NCBI RefSeq assembly: GCF_013032505.1
Contig: NZ_WQCG01000004.1
Location: 1-64,000, forward strand
DNA: 64,000 nt
From: Ruegeria atlantica
Lineage (GTDB): Bacteria; Pseudomonadota; Alphaproteobacteria; Rhodobacterales; Rhodobacteraceae
Direction of reading: 5' to 3'
Below the pieces are notes generated by a model. It saw nothing but the letters and a program-made list of their open reading frames with translations. It did no database searches and was not told the origin of the DNA. Made by a program: the position numbers and the translations under genes. Below are positions 37,967 through 45,808 of the stretch, piece after piece (the stretch's first letter is position 1; every line of letters begins with the position of its first letter).

Positions 37967-38671
37967 TCAGTGCGACTCCAACAGTCTACCAAAACCAGGG
38001 ATCGGATCGGTTATGCCGACGGCGCGCAGCGCTTGCCAATAGACCGCCGCATTGCAGGCCACGATTGGCTTGCCGTGGGTGTCTTCCAACGCGCCGATCA
38101 TGGCCACCACGGGCAGCGCGGTTCCGACCTGAAGGATAACATCGCAATCCGAGGAAGCGACTTCAGCAAAGACGGACCGGATATCGTCCAACGGAGTTTC
38201 ACAGATGGCAGGAAGCGAGGGCGCTTCGGTGCCCTTGATCGCGACCACCTCGAACCCGGCGTTTTCAGTATTTGCTTTCACCACAGCATCGACTTCAGCG
38301 TTGAACGGCGTGACAATGCCAACACGCGTCGCCCCAAAGGCGCGCAACCCCACATAATCGGCCTGCGAAGCGCCAATCACCGGCACGCCGACCTGCTGTG
38401 CGATATCTTCGCATCGCGCCTTCAGTTTGTCCGGCCCGCCGGGCCCTGCGTCGGTTGTCAGGCCGATGGCGATTGCCGACGGCGCACAGTCCATCAACTT
38501 TGCCGCTTCGTCGGGCAGGTCATCCGACACCGCATCGCCCCCCAAACGAAAGCGCTGCATCTGGTTGGTCACACCCTTCGGTCGCAGCAATTCCAACTCG
38601 GGCTGGACCACGGTATTCATCGCAGGCGTCATGACGCCAATTACGGCGCGAGTGGCAAGGGTGTCAGCCAT
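37967..38671 (-). CDS. Asp/Glu racemase - maleate isomerase superfamily protein lacking catalytic cysteines
   Basis: The 234-residue protein has the fold pattern of the Asp/Glu racemase, maleate isomerase and arylmalonate decarboxylase group (AVIGVMTPAMNTVVQPELELLRP is typical of its N-terminus; IGASQADYVGLRAFGATRVGIVTPF of its centre). The usual first cysteine motif reads IGLTTDAG at 69-76, and the second reads QVGTALP with Gly183 where Cys is expected. C176 and C206 are nearby but out of register. The protein may use different chemistry or be a lyase or binding protein. It overlaps the SRPBCC gene by 8 bases and adjoins copy 3 of the dehydrogenase. Confidence 0.78.
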   Translation of the reverse strand: MADTLATRAVIGVMTPAMNTVVQPELELLRPKGVTNQMQRFRLGGDAVSDDLPDEAAKLMDCAPSAIAIGLTTDAGPGGPDKLKARCEDIAQQVGVPVIGASQADYVGLRAFGATRVGIVTPFNAEVDAVVKANTENAGFEVVAIKGTEAPSLPAICETPLDDIRSVFAEVASSDCDVILQVGTALPVVAMIGALEDTHGKPIVACNAAVYWQALRAVGITDPIPGFGRLLESH

Positions 38672-39107
38672 TCTCAGTCTCCTTCAGGAATTGGTTCAGT
38701 CCGATCATGCCACCGACATAGATCATGTCACCGACGGTCCTTTCCATTTCATCAGCGACCCCGGGGGCGCAGTCGAAATGGCTTTCCCAGATGCCCAGAG
38801 TTTGGCCGGTATGGGTGATCGGAATGAATCGATGCGTGGACACGTACCCGGTCACGGGAAGCGCACTTTCGAGGATGTCATAGGTATAGGAATGATCGGT
38901 ATCAGAATGGGCCAACAATGTTTCCCGGAACACTGTGCCATCGGCGATGTCCAGCTTGCGGATGGTGCCGGTGGCGGTCGGTGATCCGTTCTCCAGGCCA
39001 ACACCTGCCACGCCCGGATTCCAATGCACTACACCGTCAAAGGCGCGAACGGCCGCCCAGACTCTGTTTATGTCACTGTCGATGACCATACTTCTGAAGA
39101 CGTGCAT
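38664..39107 (-). CDS. SRPBCC (polyketide cyclase/START-like) family protein
   Basis: The 147-residue protein has the hydrophobic-pocket helix-grip pattern: VIDSDINRVWAAVRAFDGVVHWNPGV at the N-terminus (shown in part), a central DGTVFRETLLAHSDTDHSYTYDI strand pair, and a long C-terminal helix ending NQFLKE. Such proteins bind or convert small hydrophobic or ring compounds. It lies between the MttB-like and the racemase-like genes, 12 bases after the first and overlapping the second. Its presence hints that the operon's substrate or an intermediate is bulky or cyclic, but this is weak evidence. Confidence 0.8.
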   Translation of the reverse strand: MHVFRSMVIDSDINRVWAAVRAFDGVVHWNPGVAGVGLENGSPTATGTIRKLDIADGTVFRETLLAHSDTDHSYTYDILESALPVTGYVSTHRFIPITHTGQTLGIWESHFDCAPGVADEMERTVGDMIYVGGMIGLNQFLKETENG

Positions 39108-39119
39108 GTCGGCTCCTCT

Positions 39120-40625
39120 TTAGGGCTGAAGATGGATGGGATAGTTGGCTCGAATACGTGCTTCAGCCTCTGCATCAAGATGGGCCGAATGCGGTGCTGC
39201 CAGAATCTCGGTCACGCGGGTCCGTGCCTGATCCCAGATCGAAAGACGGCCTGCAGCAACCCAGTCATCGACACTTTGGCGATCGGCAAGAGCCGGATAA
39301 TGATAGTCTGACTTCATACGCTTGAGCGTTTCGATTTCCCCAAGATAATGCCCGTCCTGGGTGACGACGCGTTCCACCGCGTCCAGATTGAGTGTCTCCA
39401 AACTCACTTCAATCCCCCTGATGCTGCGCAGGATTGCCCCGCACATGTCGTCATCGATCACCATCGCTTCGGGGCTGGCCACCATGATCGAGCCCAGCAT
39501 CCCCACGGAAAGGTTGATCATGTCGGCGCCGCCATGTCCGGCCAGGGCGACGGTGTAGCCTTTTTCATAGCCCGCTTGGGCATCCACCATCTTGGAATCC
39601 GTCATACCCGCCGAGACTGTGGATGGTAGGCCGATATGGGCCAGAAGCTGGGCCGCGGCAGCATTGGCGATCGCTGCTTCACCACTGCCACCGCTCATGG
39701 CTCCGGTGCGCAAATCGGAAATGAAGGGCATCAGCGCATAAATGCACGGGCTACCCGCCTGGATTCCGTCAACCACCACTAAGCCTGCGAGCGATTCTGC
39801 CAAGCCCTGTGCCAATGCGCCGGCCAAGGTGACCGGACTTGTCGCACCTGCCTGGCCAGCCGAACAAATCTGCGGGATCATGCCTGCTCTCACGGCCTTC
39901 TCCAGCATCAGTATTCCTTCGGCGCTATAGGTCAGCGGGGGAACCACATGGACAATCACTGCCATGCAAAACGGTCTTTCCCGGAATGCATGTTTGTGGC
40001 CGAGCGCTATATCGAACAACTCAACTATCGGGTCGATGTGGTCAGGCTCGCAAAAGCTGATGCCAATTGGTTTCGAAGTGGCTTTGAGGCAGGCAAACGC
40101 GGTGTTGATGTCCAGCTCGAACGGGTCTGTCAAATCCCTGGCAACAACGGGCCGTACACCATAGTGGATGTTCGACGATGCATCCAATACGCGCATCAGA
40201 TCGTAGAGATCGCTCAGTGAGCTGTCCTTGTAGGCGCCGGTTGCGGCATCCAGAGTCTGAACGGCCGCTCCGCCGGTCCCGATGTGAACCCGGCTGCCGC
40301 CGATCCGCAAATCCCTGTCTGCAGTGAACCCCGGTAACGTGATCTTTCTTGGAGCACGAGACAGTGCATTTCTGATCATCTCATTTGAAAAACAAAGGCG
40401 TCCGTCAGGGCGATGCCACGCCCCTGCAGCAATCGCCCGTTCGATCGCCTCTGCCGGCAAGCCGACCATACCCACTGTCGAAAGAATGTCATAGGCATGC
40501 GCTTCGATGGCAGCCAATTCCAAGGACGACAGCGGCCTCAAAGCACCCCCAATCTGAAGTGCAGGCAGTGCGCCCGGCTCCAATCCGGTTTCTGATGTCT
40601 CTTGTCTTCGCGTGCGTCTAACCAT
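39120..40625 (-). CDS. MttB-family protein, non-pyrrolysine, second copy
   Basis: A 501-residue paralogue of the protein at 25108-26652, again without an internal TAG. Shared landmarks include SRVHIGTGGAAV, CSAGQAGATSP, ISDLRTGAMSGGSGE, and GHYLGEIETLKRMKSDYHYP. The basic N-terminus (VRRTRRQ) is also shared. It is the first gene of the right-hand operon. A MetR-type dyad lies 71-84 bases upstream of its start. Like the first copy it lacks a corrinoid partner in the window. The two copies probably act on different methylated substrates or at different steps. Confidence 0.88.
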   Translation of the reverse strand: MVRRTRRQETSETGLEPGALPALQIGGALRPLSSLELAAIEAHAYDILSTVGMVGLPAEAIERAIAAGAWHRPDGRLCFSNEMIRNALSRAPRKITLPGFTADRDLRIGGSRVHIGTGGAAVQTLDAATGAYKDSSLSDLYDLMRVLDASSNIHYGVRPVVARDLTDPFELDINTAFACLKATSKPIGISFCEPDHIDPIVELFDIALGHKHAFRERPFCMAVIVHVVPPLTYSAEGILMLEKAVRAGMIPQICSAGQAGATSPVTLAGALAQGLAESLAGLVVVDGIQAGSPCIYALMPFISDLRTGAMSGGSGEAAIANAAAAQLLAHIGLPSTVSAGMTDSKMVDAQAGYEKGYTVALAGHGGADMINLSVGMLGSIMVASPEAMVIDDDMCGAILRSIRGIEVSLETLNLDAVERVVTQDGHYLGEIETLKRMKSDYHYPALADRQSVDDWVAAGRLSIWDQARTRVTEILAAPHSAHLDAEAEARIRANYPIHLQP

Positions 40626-41439
40626 CTACGCCCCTCAACGACACCAATAAAGCGCAATTGTCTTGTGTTGAGAATTCAATAAACCGGCTCAGTTGGTGAA
40701 CAAAATTCACGAAAGGTCTTTAGCGTTGCTTTGCGCTGTATGAGTCTCATCGCAACAGCTCGGTTATCTCAAGCCAGTGAATGCGTCGCTTTTGAAAAGG
40801 GCTTTCCTGTGACGTTGGTGTCCGCCCATACCGCTATGGGTTGTTGCAGCAGACATTGGAGTTTAACATTCTAAATGTCAGCTCCATCCCAAATTGGGCA
40901 GGTCAACAATGCTGCCCGAGGTGTGAACGCCTGGTTTTCTCGCCGCGCTGCGGTACAACGGCGGATTCCCATGCAGCAAAATATCCGCAGCGAGCGTGCG
41001 CACCGAAAAAACCAAAATCAAAGAACGGGCTCCTTGCCGACATTCTCTGCGACACGCCCGAGCTGATGCATTGAGCTCGGACCGGACGTAGCCAAGTGAT
41101 TGGTAGTTGCGAGTGCACAAGGCTGCCAACAGCCCAAAGCGGACTTTTTTAACGCTGATAGCCTCTGCCACGGGTGCTTTTCCAAGCTTGTGCTTGAAAA
41201 AAGGTCACCCGAAAGCACTCTTTATATCATTGGAATAGAAATGATGCTTGGCCCGATGTGTTTGTGGACTGCGAGCATTGGGCGGCAAGTGAAAGTTGGA
41301 ATACACCTTTCGTTACACCGCAAACTCCAGACTTAAGACCCGGTAAAGTGTGTCTGTGAGCATTTGTTCACTTTTCGAGTGAGAGCGGTTGGCCAAAATA
41401 CCTAATTCCTGCCGCGACATTTTTGAATGTCTGGAGCCG
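40626..41439. other. Long intergenic region with no convincing gene
   Basis: The left end holds the control region of the MttB operon. A 97-codon minus-strand frame (40878-41171) exists but has no family resemblance, and overlapping frames on the other strand are equally long. The segment around 41118-41145 (caaggctgccaacagcccaa, then agcggactt) resembles a noncoding motif I have seen repeatedly between genes in this bacterial order; that is a recollection, not a search. Confidence 0.4.
40696..40710. promoter_or_regulatory. MetR-type operator upstream of the second MttB-like gene
   Basis: GTGAACAAAATTCAC is a 5-5-5 dyad containing TGAA-N5-TTCA, the consensus for MetR binding. It lies about 71 bases upstream of the MttB-like start at 40625. 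The MetR-like regulator at 34635-35555 is the obvious partner. Confidence 0.55.
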
Positions 41440-41928
41440 CTAACGGTGAGTTATGATATTGAAACCTTCCTCAGATGATGGTGGCACGAAATGCCGGGCA
41501 ATACGGCGATATTGATCTTCTGTTGCTGCAAAGGCATGCGCTCCTTCTCTGTTGCGCTTTTGCAGCCGACGCAGACAAACCTCATCGGGCAAATCCAAAA
41601 AGTGAAGGTGGTGCTGCGCAGCAGTGTCTTTCAACAGGTCGCGCATCCAGGCCCTGTTTTCAATTGTGTTCGCTGGAAAATCGAGAACGACTGAAACGCC
41701 AGCCTTCAGCAGGGTCGCTACGTGACGACCCATGACCAGTCGCAGTTTGAAAGCGCAATTCACATAATCCTGCAGGGACTTCATCTGGTCGCCAAAAAGG
41801 GCGCTAAGCCATTCATCTTCTGAAATGAGCACGGCCGCGTCTCTTTCCGCCAGTTCCGCTGCCAGGGTTGATTTTCCGGAAGCGACTTTGCCACATAGCA
41901 AGTGGAGCGTTGGAATGACCTGTGACAT
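41440..41928 (-). CDS. AAA/zeta-toxin-like P-loop kinase or ATPase
   Basis: About 162 residues. The P-loop LLCGKVASGKSTLAAELAER lies near the N-terminus, and later SEDEWLSALFG, GVSVVLDFPAN and CLRRLQKRNREG are typical of small kinase-like ATPases (AAA_33) that phosphorylate small molecules. I chose ATG 41928, which has a GGGAG site about ten bases before it; an upstream in-frame ATG at 41988 would overlap the LysR gene by 44 bases. The gene follows the LysR gene on the same strand by 16 bases and may be co-transcribed. Substrate unknown. Confidence 0.8.
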   Translation of the reverse strand: MSQVIPTLHLLCGKVASGKSTLAAELAERDAAVLISEDEWLSALFGDQMKSLQDYVNCAFKLRLVMGRHVATLLKAGVSVVLDFPANTIENRAWMRDLLKDTAAQHHLHFLDLPDEVCLRRLQKRNREGAHAFAATEDQYRRIARHFVPPSSEEGFNIITHR

Positions 41929-41944
41929 AAAACGAACTCCCGGT

Positions 41945-42856
41945 TTACCTGATGATCCCTGAGCTAAGTTGGTCCGCGAGTTGATCAAACACCAGTCTGA
42001 TCCTTCGTGCAGTATGTAACTCGGAGTGCGTCGCCAGCCAAATCGGGAACTTAAACGGCTCGCGGTCGGGAAGCACGCGCTCCACTCCTGGTGTTAAGGC
42101 AGCCACATCATCCGACATTACACTTATGCCAAAACCTTGGCGCACCAGTTCCCAGGATACAATCCCGCTTTGTGAGCCAATCCGGAAGCTTTTTCGGGTG
42201 ACATTTATGCCCGCCGGATCGAGAAAGCCGATCATCGTGTCGATGTCCCCAAACCCGACAAAGTCCAATTTCGCAAGTTCGCTTTCATTTTTTGGCCGTC
42301 CCACCTGATCAAGATACGACGGTGCCGCATAAAAATGAGCTGTGGCCTCGGCGACGAGCTTTGCTGTCAGATCAGGCTGCGTCGGACGTACATGTCGGAT
42401 GGCGATATCAGCCTCACGTCGCTGTATGTCTCGTATGTCATTTGCAGCAACGATGTCTATCTCCAGTCGCGGTGCCGCAAGTCGGATCTTTTTCAGGATA
42501 GGCGGCAGTTGATAGGCAGACATCACATCGGACGCGGTAATCCTGACTTGCCCTTCAACAGCTTGCGACTGACTTGTTGCGGTAACAGAAATCCTGTTTG
42601 CCACATCCGCCATTTCTCTGACATGCAACAAAAGCTCGGCGCCAGCAGTCGTCAAATTAAGCGACTTTCCGACTCTTTCAAACAGGGTGATGCCAAGCGC
42701 CGTTTCCAGCGCAGCAACTTGACGGCCGACAGTGGGTTGAGTTTGCTCAAGAACGCGCGCCGCTGCTGAAAACGAGCCTTCTTCGGCTGTCGCAAGAAAG
42801 GACCGTACTTGATTCCAGTCGAAATTGATGGCTTTCCAGTTCATGCATTTATGCAT
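41945..42856 (-). CDS. LysR-family transcriptional regulator
   Basis: The 303-residue protein has an N-terminal helix-turn-helix (VRSFLATAEEGSFSAAARVL; TQPTVGRQVAALETALGITLFER) and a standard effector domain (VRITASDVMSAYQLPPILKK). It is divergent from the methyltransferase gene at 42941 with 84 bases between them. A weak dyad, TTCCA-N12-TGGAA (42880-42901), lies in that gap. In-frame ATG codons at 42856 and 42844 are both possible starts; the first lies in an ATGCAT repeat. It probably controls itself and the methyltransferase. Confidence 0.88.
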   Translation of the reverse strand: MHKCMNWKAINFDWNQVRSFLATAEEGSFSAAARVLEQTQPTVGRQVAALETALGITLFERVGKSLNLTTAGAELLLHVREMADVANRISVTATSQSQAVEGQVRITASDVMSAYQLPPILKKIRLAAPRLEIDIVAANDIRDIQRREADIAIRHVRPTQPDLTAKLVAEATAHFYAAPSYLDQVGRPKNESELAKLDFVGFGDIDTMIGFLDPAGINVTRKSFRIGSQSGIVSWELVRQGFGISVMSDDVAALTPGVERVLPDREPFKFPIWLATHSELHTARRIRLVFDQLADQLSSGIIR

Positions 42857-42940
42857 AACACTTCTGCAGATTGCGGCAATTCCATAAATGATTGTTTGGA
42901 ACTAGAGCATACGGCAACGACCTTGTAAGAGAGTGATGAA

Positions 42941-43588
42941 ATGGCTGCTTTGTCCAAGGATGCCGCGTTCTGGAGCAAAATCTCGCAAAAGTATGCGGCA
43001 GACCCAATCCGCAACATGGAAGGGTATCTGAAAACGCTCGAGGTTACGAAGTCGTACCTGAAAGCAGAGGACAACGTACTGGAAATCGGGTGCGGAACGG
43101 GTTCAACCGCGCTGCTGCTTGCACCGCATGTTGCCCATATCACTGCCACGGATCTCGCTCCGGGCATGATCGAGATTGCCGATGACAAGCGTGCTAAAGA
43201 AGGATTGGAGAATGTCACTTTCAAGGTGGCTGAAGTTCTCGAGCACGGTCTTGATGAAGGTTCTTACGACGTAGTCTTGGCGCATAATTTGCTTCATCTC
43301 CTGCCCGATTTGGACAAAGCGCTCCAGCACATTTCTGCGCTAACAAAACCCGGTGGGTTTTTCATATCCAAAACCGTCTGCGCACCTGAGAGCGGTGGTT
43401 TCAAATATGCGATGATCAGTCGGGTCGCGATCCCAATTATGCAGGCTCTTGGGAAAGCCCCATTTGTGCATTTTGTGTCTGGTTCAGCGCTTGAAAGGAA
43501 GATTGCGTCCGCAGGCTTCGATATCCTTTTTACGTCCGATCAAGCCTCAATGCTCCAGAGCCGCTATATAGTCGCGCAAAAATCTTGA
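42941..43588 (+). CDS. Class I SAM-dependent methyltransferase
   Basis: A 215-residue methyltransferase with the SAM-binding motif DNVLEIGCGTGSTALLLAPH, an acidic second strand ITATDLAPGMIEIA, and the segment YDVVLAHNLLHLLPDLDKAL. The last 60 residues carry hydrophobic helices (VAIPIMQALGKAPFVHFVSG) that resemble those of methyltransferases acting on small or lipid-like substrates. A plausible ribosome site (GAGAG) precedes the start. It is divergent from a LysR regulator and stands alone. Substrate not predictable. Confidence 0.87.
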   Translation: MAALSKDAAFWSKISQKYAADPIRNMEGYLKTLEVTKSYLKAEDNVLEIGCGTGSTALLLAPHVAHITATDLAPGMIEIADDKRAKEGLENVTFKVAEVLEHGLDEGSYDVVLAHNLLHLLPDLDKALQHISALTKPGGFFISKTVCAPESGGFKYAMISRVAIPIMQALGKAPFVHFVSGSALERKIASAGFDILFTSDQASMLQSRYIVAQKS

Positions 43589-43950
43589 AGTTTTAGTTCG
43601 TTCAGCGGCATTCGTTGAACGATCTTTGCGACTCATTGCACGATACTTTCATACTGTATTGAACGGAGTTACTTCGGTCTGCTACCACCTTGAGAAAGCT
43701 ATTGTGAAAGGCCTTTGTCCGCCGAGCCGTCATTCAGGCCTGGTGCAGCAAATGACTGCTTCGCGCCCAAAGACGACATAGATGACGAACGTAGCAATCG
43801 TCGCTCAGGGTCGGAAGCAGACTATCGCTGCACTCGGGGTGAACGGCAGCTTTGCTGAGGAAGTGGAAATCGGTAATCCTCTCACCCACTGAAATGGTTG
43901 GCCGCAATGTTGGGCGCACTTTGCTCTTAACACAGGACTTAGGCCAGGCA
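43589..43950. other. Intergenic region between methyltransferase and SDR genes
   Basis: The two flanking genes converge here. A weak 6-bp hairpin (CGTTCA 43599-43604 with TGAACG 43616-43621) lies just after the methyltransferase gene. The middle (about 43700-43900) resembles the GC-variable, noncoding sequence common in this order; no frame looks coding. Confidence 0.35.
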
Positions 43951-44691
43951 TCAAGCACGCACCAGGTGGCCGCCGTCTACATCCAGCACAGTGCCGGTTA
44001 AGAACCCGTTTGTCATCGCCACGATCACTGCTTGCGCGATGTCGTCGGCCTCTCCGACTCGGCCTACGGGCAGGGTGCCACCAACTTGCGCATACATGCC
44101 TTCACGTGCTTTTTCCGACATTTCGGCATAGGCTTCAGTCGCGACCATGCCAGGGCTGATGCAATTCACCCGTGCCCGACCAGCCAACTCCAGCGCCAAT
44201 CCTTTCGCCAGTGCCTCGACTGCGGCATTTACCGCGCCGAGGCCAGTGGCTCCGGCGGATGGGCGACGGCTGAGCACACCGGAAAAGAACGTGATCGAGC
44301 CGCCTTCAACCAACACAGGCAACACTTCGCGCGCAGCCAAATAGGGCCCTATAAACTTGGCTTCGAACATGGCGCGCAGATCGTCTGTGGGCAGATCGGT
44401 GAACGCACCATGCGCAGCACTTGAAGCTGAGATCACTAGGTGATCCACCGCGCCCAGGGCCCCGACCCATGATCTCACGCCGGCCTCATCAGTTGTATCG
44501 ACCGGTGCGATCTGCACTCCGCCGCCGATTTCGTCTGCCGCCGCATGCAACTTGGCACCGCTTCGGCTGGCGATAGTGATCTTTGCCCCGAGGGCGGTGG
44601 CCATCTTTGCCGTTGCCTTCCCCATACCACTGCTACCGCCGACAATGACAATGTGCTTGCCTTTCAGGGCGGTTTCGAAAACCGTACTCAT
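43951..44691 (-). CDS. Atypical short-chain dehydrogenase (YxxxK motif replaced)
   Basis: The 246-residue protein has the SDR Rossmann motif IVGGSSGMGKATAKMA and the late INCISPGMVATEAY-like segment (VNCISPGMV), so its fold is clear. The catalytic YxxxK slot reads LGAVN at 151-155, so Tyr and Lys are both absent; Ser137 (FFSG) remains. A divergent SDR subgroup with this AVN pattern exists among proteobacteria in my recollection. It may use other residues or bind NAD(P) without dehydrogenation. It lies 30 bases downstream of the quinone-oxidoreductase-like gene in one operon, controlled by the divergent LysR gene. Confidence 0.85.
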   Translation of the reverse strand: MSTVFETALKGKHIVIVGGSSGMGKATAKMATALGAKITIASRSGAKLHAAADEIGGGVQIAPVDTTDEAGVRSWVGALGAVDHLVISASSAAHGAFTDLPTDDLRAMFEAKFIGPYLAAREVLPVLVEGGSITFFSGVLSRRPSAGATGLGAVNAAVEALAKGLALELAGRARVNCISPGMVATEAYAEMSEKAREGMYAQVGGTLPVGRVGEADDIAQAVIVAMTNGFLTGTVLDVDGGHLVRA

Positions 44692-44721
44692 TGTTATGGC
44701 TCCTCGTTTTTGTTGGATTGA

Positions 44722-45717
44722 TCAGTCGATGCTCAGCACCAGCTTGCCGGTGGTTTCACCGGCTTCCAGACGGCGGTGTGCCTCGGCGGCTTCGGCAATA
44801 GGCAGAGCCGTGACCTGCGGACGCAGAACGCCCGTCTCAAGCAGATTAAACACTGTGGCCATATCCGCGCTAAATTGATCGGGTCGGTTACCAAAATATG
44901 TGTATATGTCGCTGACTCGGATCGAGACGGATTTCTGGAAGTGCTTCGCCAAGTCTTCGGCAAAACTGCCTGATGGCGGGCCGGCAAGGAACCCGAACAG
45001 AACTGCAGTGCCCAGAGGCGCCAGCGCATCGAGATCTGATTTCAGAGACTCGCCCGAGATTGGGTTCAGCGTCAGATCCACGCCGCGCCCGTCGGTGAGT
45101 TCCATCACCCGCGCAGTAACGTCCTCGGTGCGATAGTCGATGACGTGATCGGCACCTTGATCTTTGGCATACCCAACCTTGTCGGTGCTGGTCGAGGCGA
45201 TCACTGTCATGCCCAGATGCTTTGCGATGTGCAGGGCCATGGTGCCGACACCCCCGGCTGCCGCGTGAACCAGTACGGATTTGCCCGCCGCAGCGCCGCC
45301 CAGATTGACCAGCATGTGATAGGCGGTCATCCCGTTGACGGGGATTGCCGCGGCGGTTTCGAACTTCACGGTATCGGCCAACCGGGTGACATAGGGTGCT
45401 GCAATCACCGAATGCGTACCGTATGCACCAGCGCCAATCGGCCCCATCCACGCCACGCGATCCCCCACAGAGAAGCCTTCGACACGCGTACCCAGCGCTT
45501 CGACCACTCCGGCCCCTTCGACCCCGGGTACATGAGGCAGATTGGGCATCATCCCCTCAGGCATCTCACCGCGACGGATGATCGTGTCAATAAAATTGAC
45601 CGCCCCGGCTTTATTGCGGATCAGGATTTCCCCGGCATCAGGGGAAGGGGTCGGCCGGTTGGTCTTGCGCAAAACGTCCGGTTTGCCGGTCTGGGTGATT
45701 TCAACGGCGAAAGGCAT
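44722..45717 (-). CDS. Zinc-independent quinone oxidoreductase (MDR family)
   Basis: A 331-residue medium-chain reductase of the NADPH:quinone oxidoreductase type. Visible are the N-terminal GroES-like part (VPGVEGAGVVEALGTRVEGF), the nucleotide site VLVHAAAGGVGTMALHIAKH, and GADHVIDYRTEDV. No structural-zinc cysteine cluster is present. It should reduce quinones or enones with NADPH. A good ribosome site (AAGGAGA) precedes the start. It is the first gene of a two-gene operon with the atypical SDR, divergent from a LysR gene across a 91-base gap containing a strong dyad. Confidence 0.9.
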   Translation of the reverse strand: MPFAVEITQTGKPDVLRKTNRPTPSPDAGEILIRNKAGAVNFIDTIIRRGEMPEGMMPNLPHVPGVEGAGVVEALGTRVEGFSVGDRVAWMGPIGAGAYGTHSVIAAPYVTRLADTVKFETAAAIPVNGMTAYHMLVNLGGAAAGKSVLVHAAAGGVGTMALHIAKHLGMTVIASTSTDKVGYAKDQGADHVIDYRTEDVTARVMELTDGRGVDLTLNPISGESLKSDLDALAPLGTAVLFGFLAGPPSGSFAEDLAKHFQKSVSIRVSDIYTYFGNRPDQFSADMATVFNLLETGVLRPQVTALPIAEAAEAHRRLEAGETTGKLVLSID

Positions 45718-45758
45718 GAGCTGTCTCCTTCTGTTGCGCAGAAGGTAGAAATCACGCC

Positions 45759-45793
45759 ATCAAATGATAATATTTGATATTGAGAGATATAAT
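45759..45793. promoter_or_regulatory. Dyad and -10 box in the oxidoreductase / LysR divergent region
   Basis: ATCAAAT (45759-45765) and ATTTGAT (45772-45778) form a perfect 7-bp inverted repeat with a 6-base spacer. A consensus TATAAT follows at 45788-45793 in the direction of the LysR gene. The arrangement fits LysR-type binding and autoregulation. Confidence 0.55.
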
Positions 45794-45808
45794 CCCAAAA
45801 ATAGGATA

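Noticed and set aside
37667..38818. 383-codon open frame on the plus strand
   Set aside because: It is antisense to the third dehydrogenase and the racemase-like gene; composition is rich in His, Arg and Gly as in shadow frames of GC-rich DNA.
25108..40625. Pyrrolysine-containing trimethylamine methyltransferases
   Set aside because: Neither MttB-like frame contains an in-frame TAG, so both belong to the non-pyrrolysine group.
40878..41171. 97-codon minus-strand frame in the long gap
   Set aside because: No ribosome site or family pattern; frames of equal length exist on the other strand.
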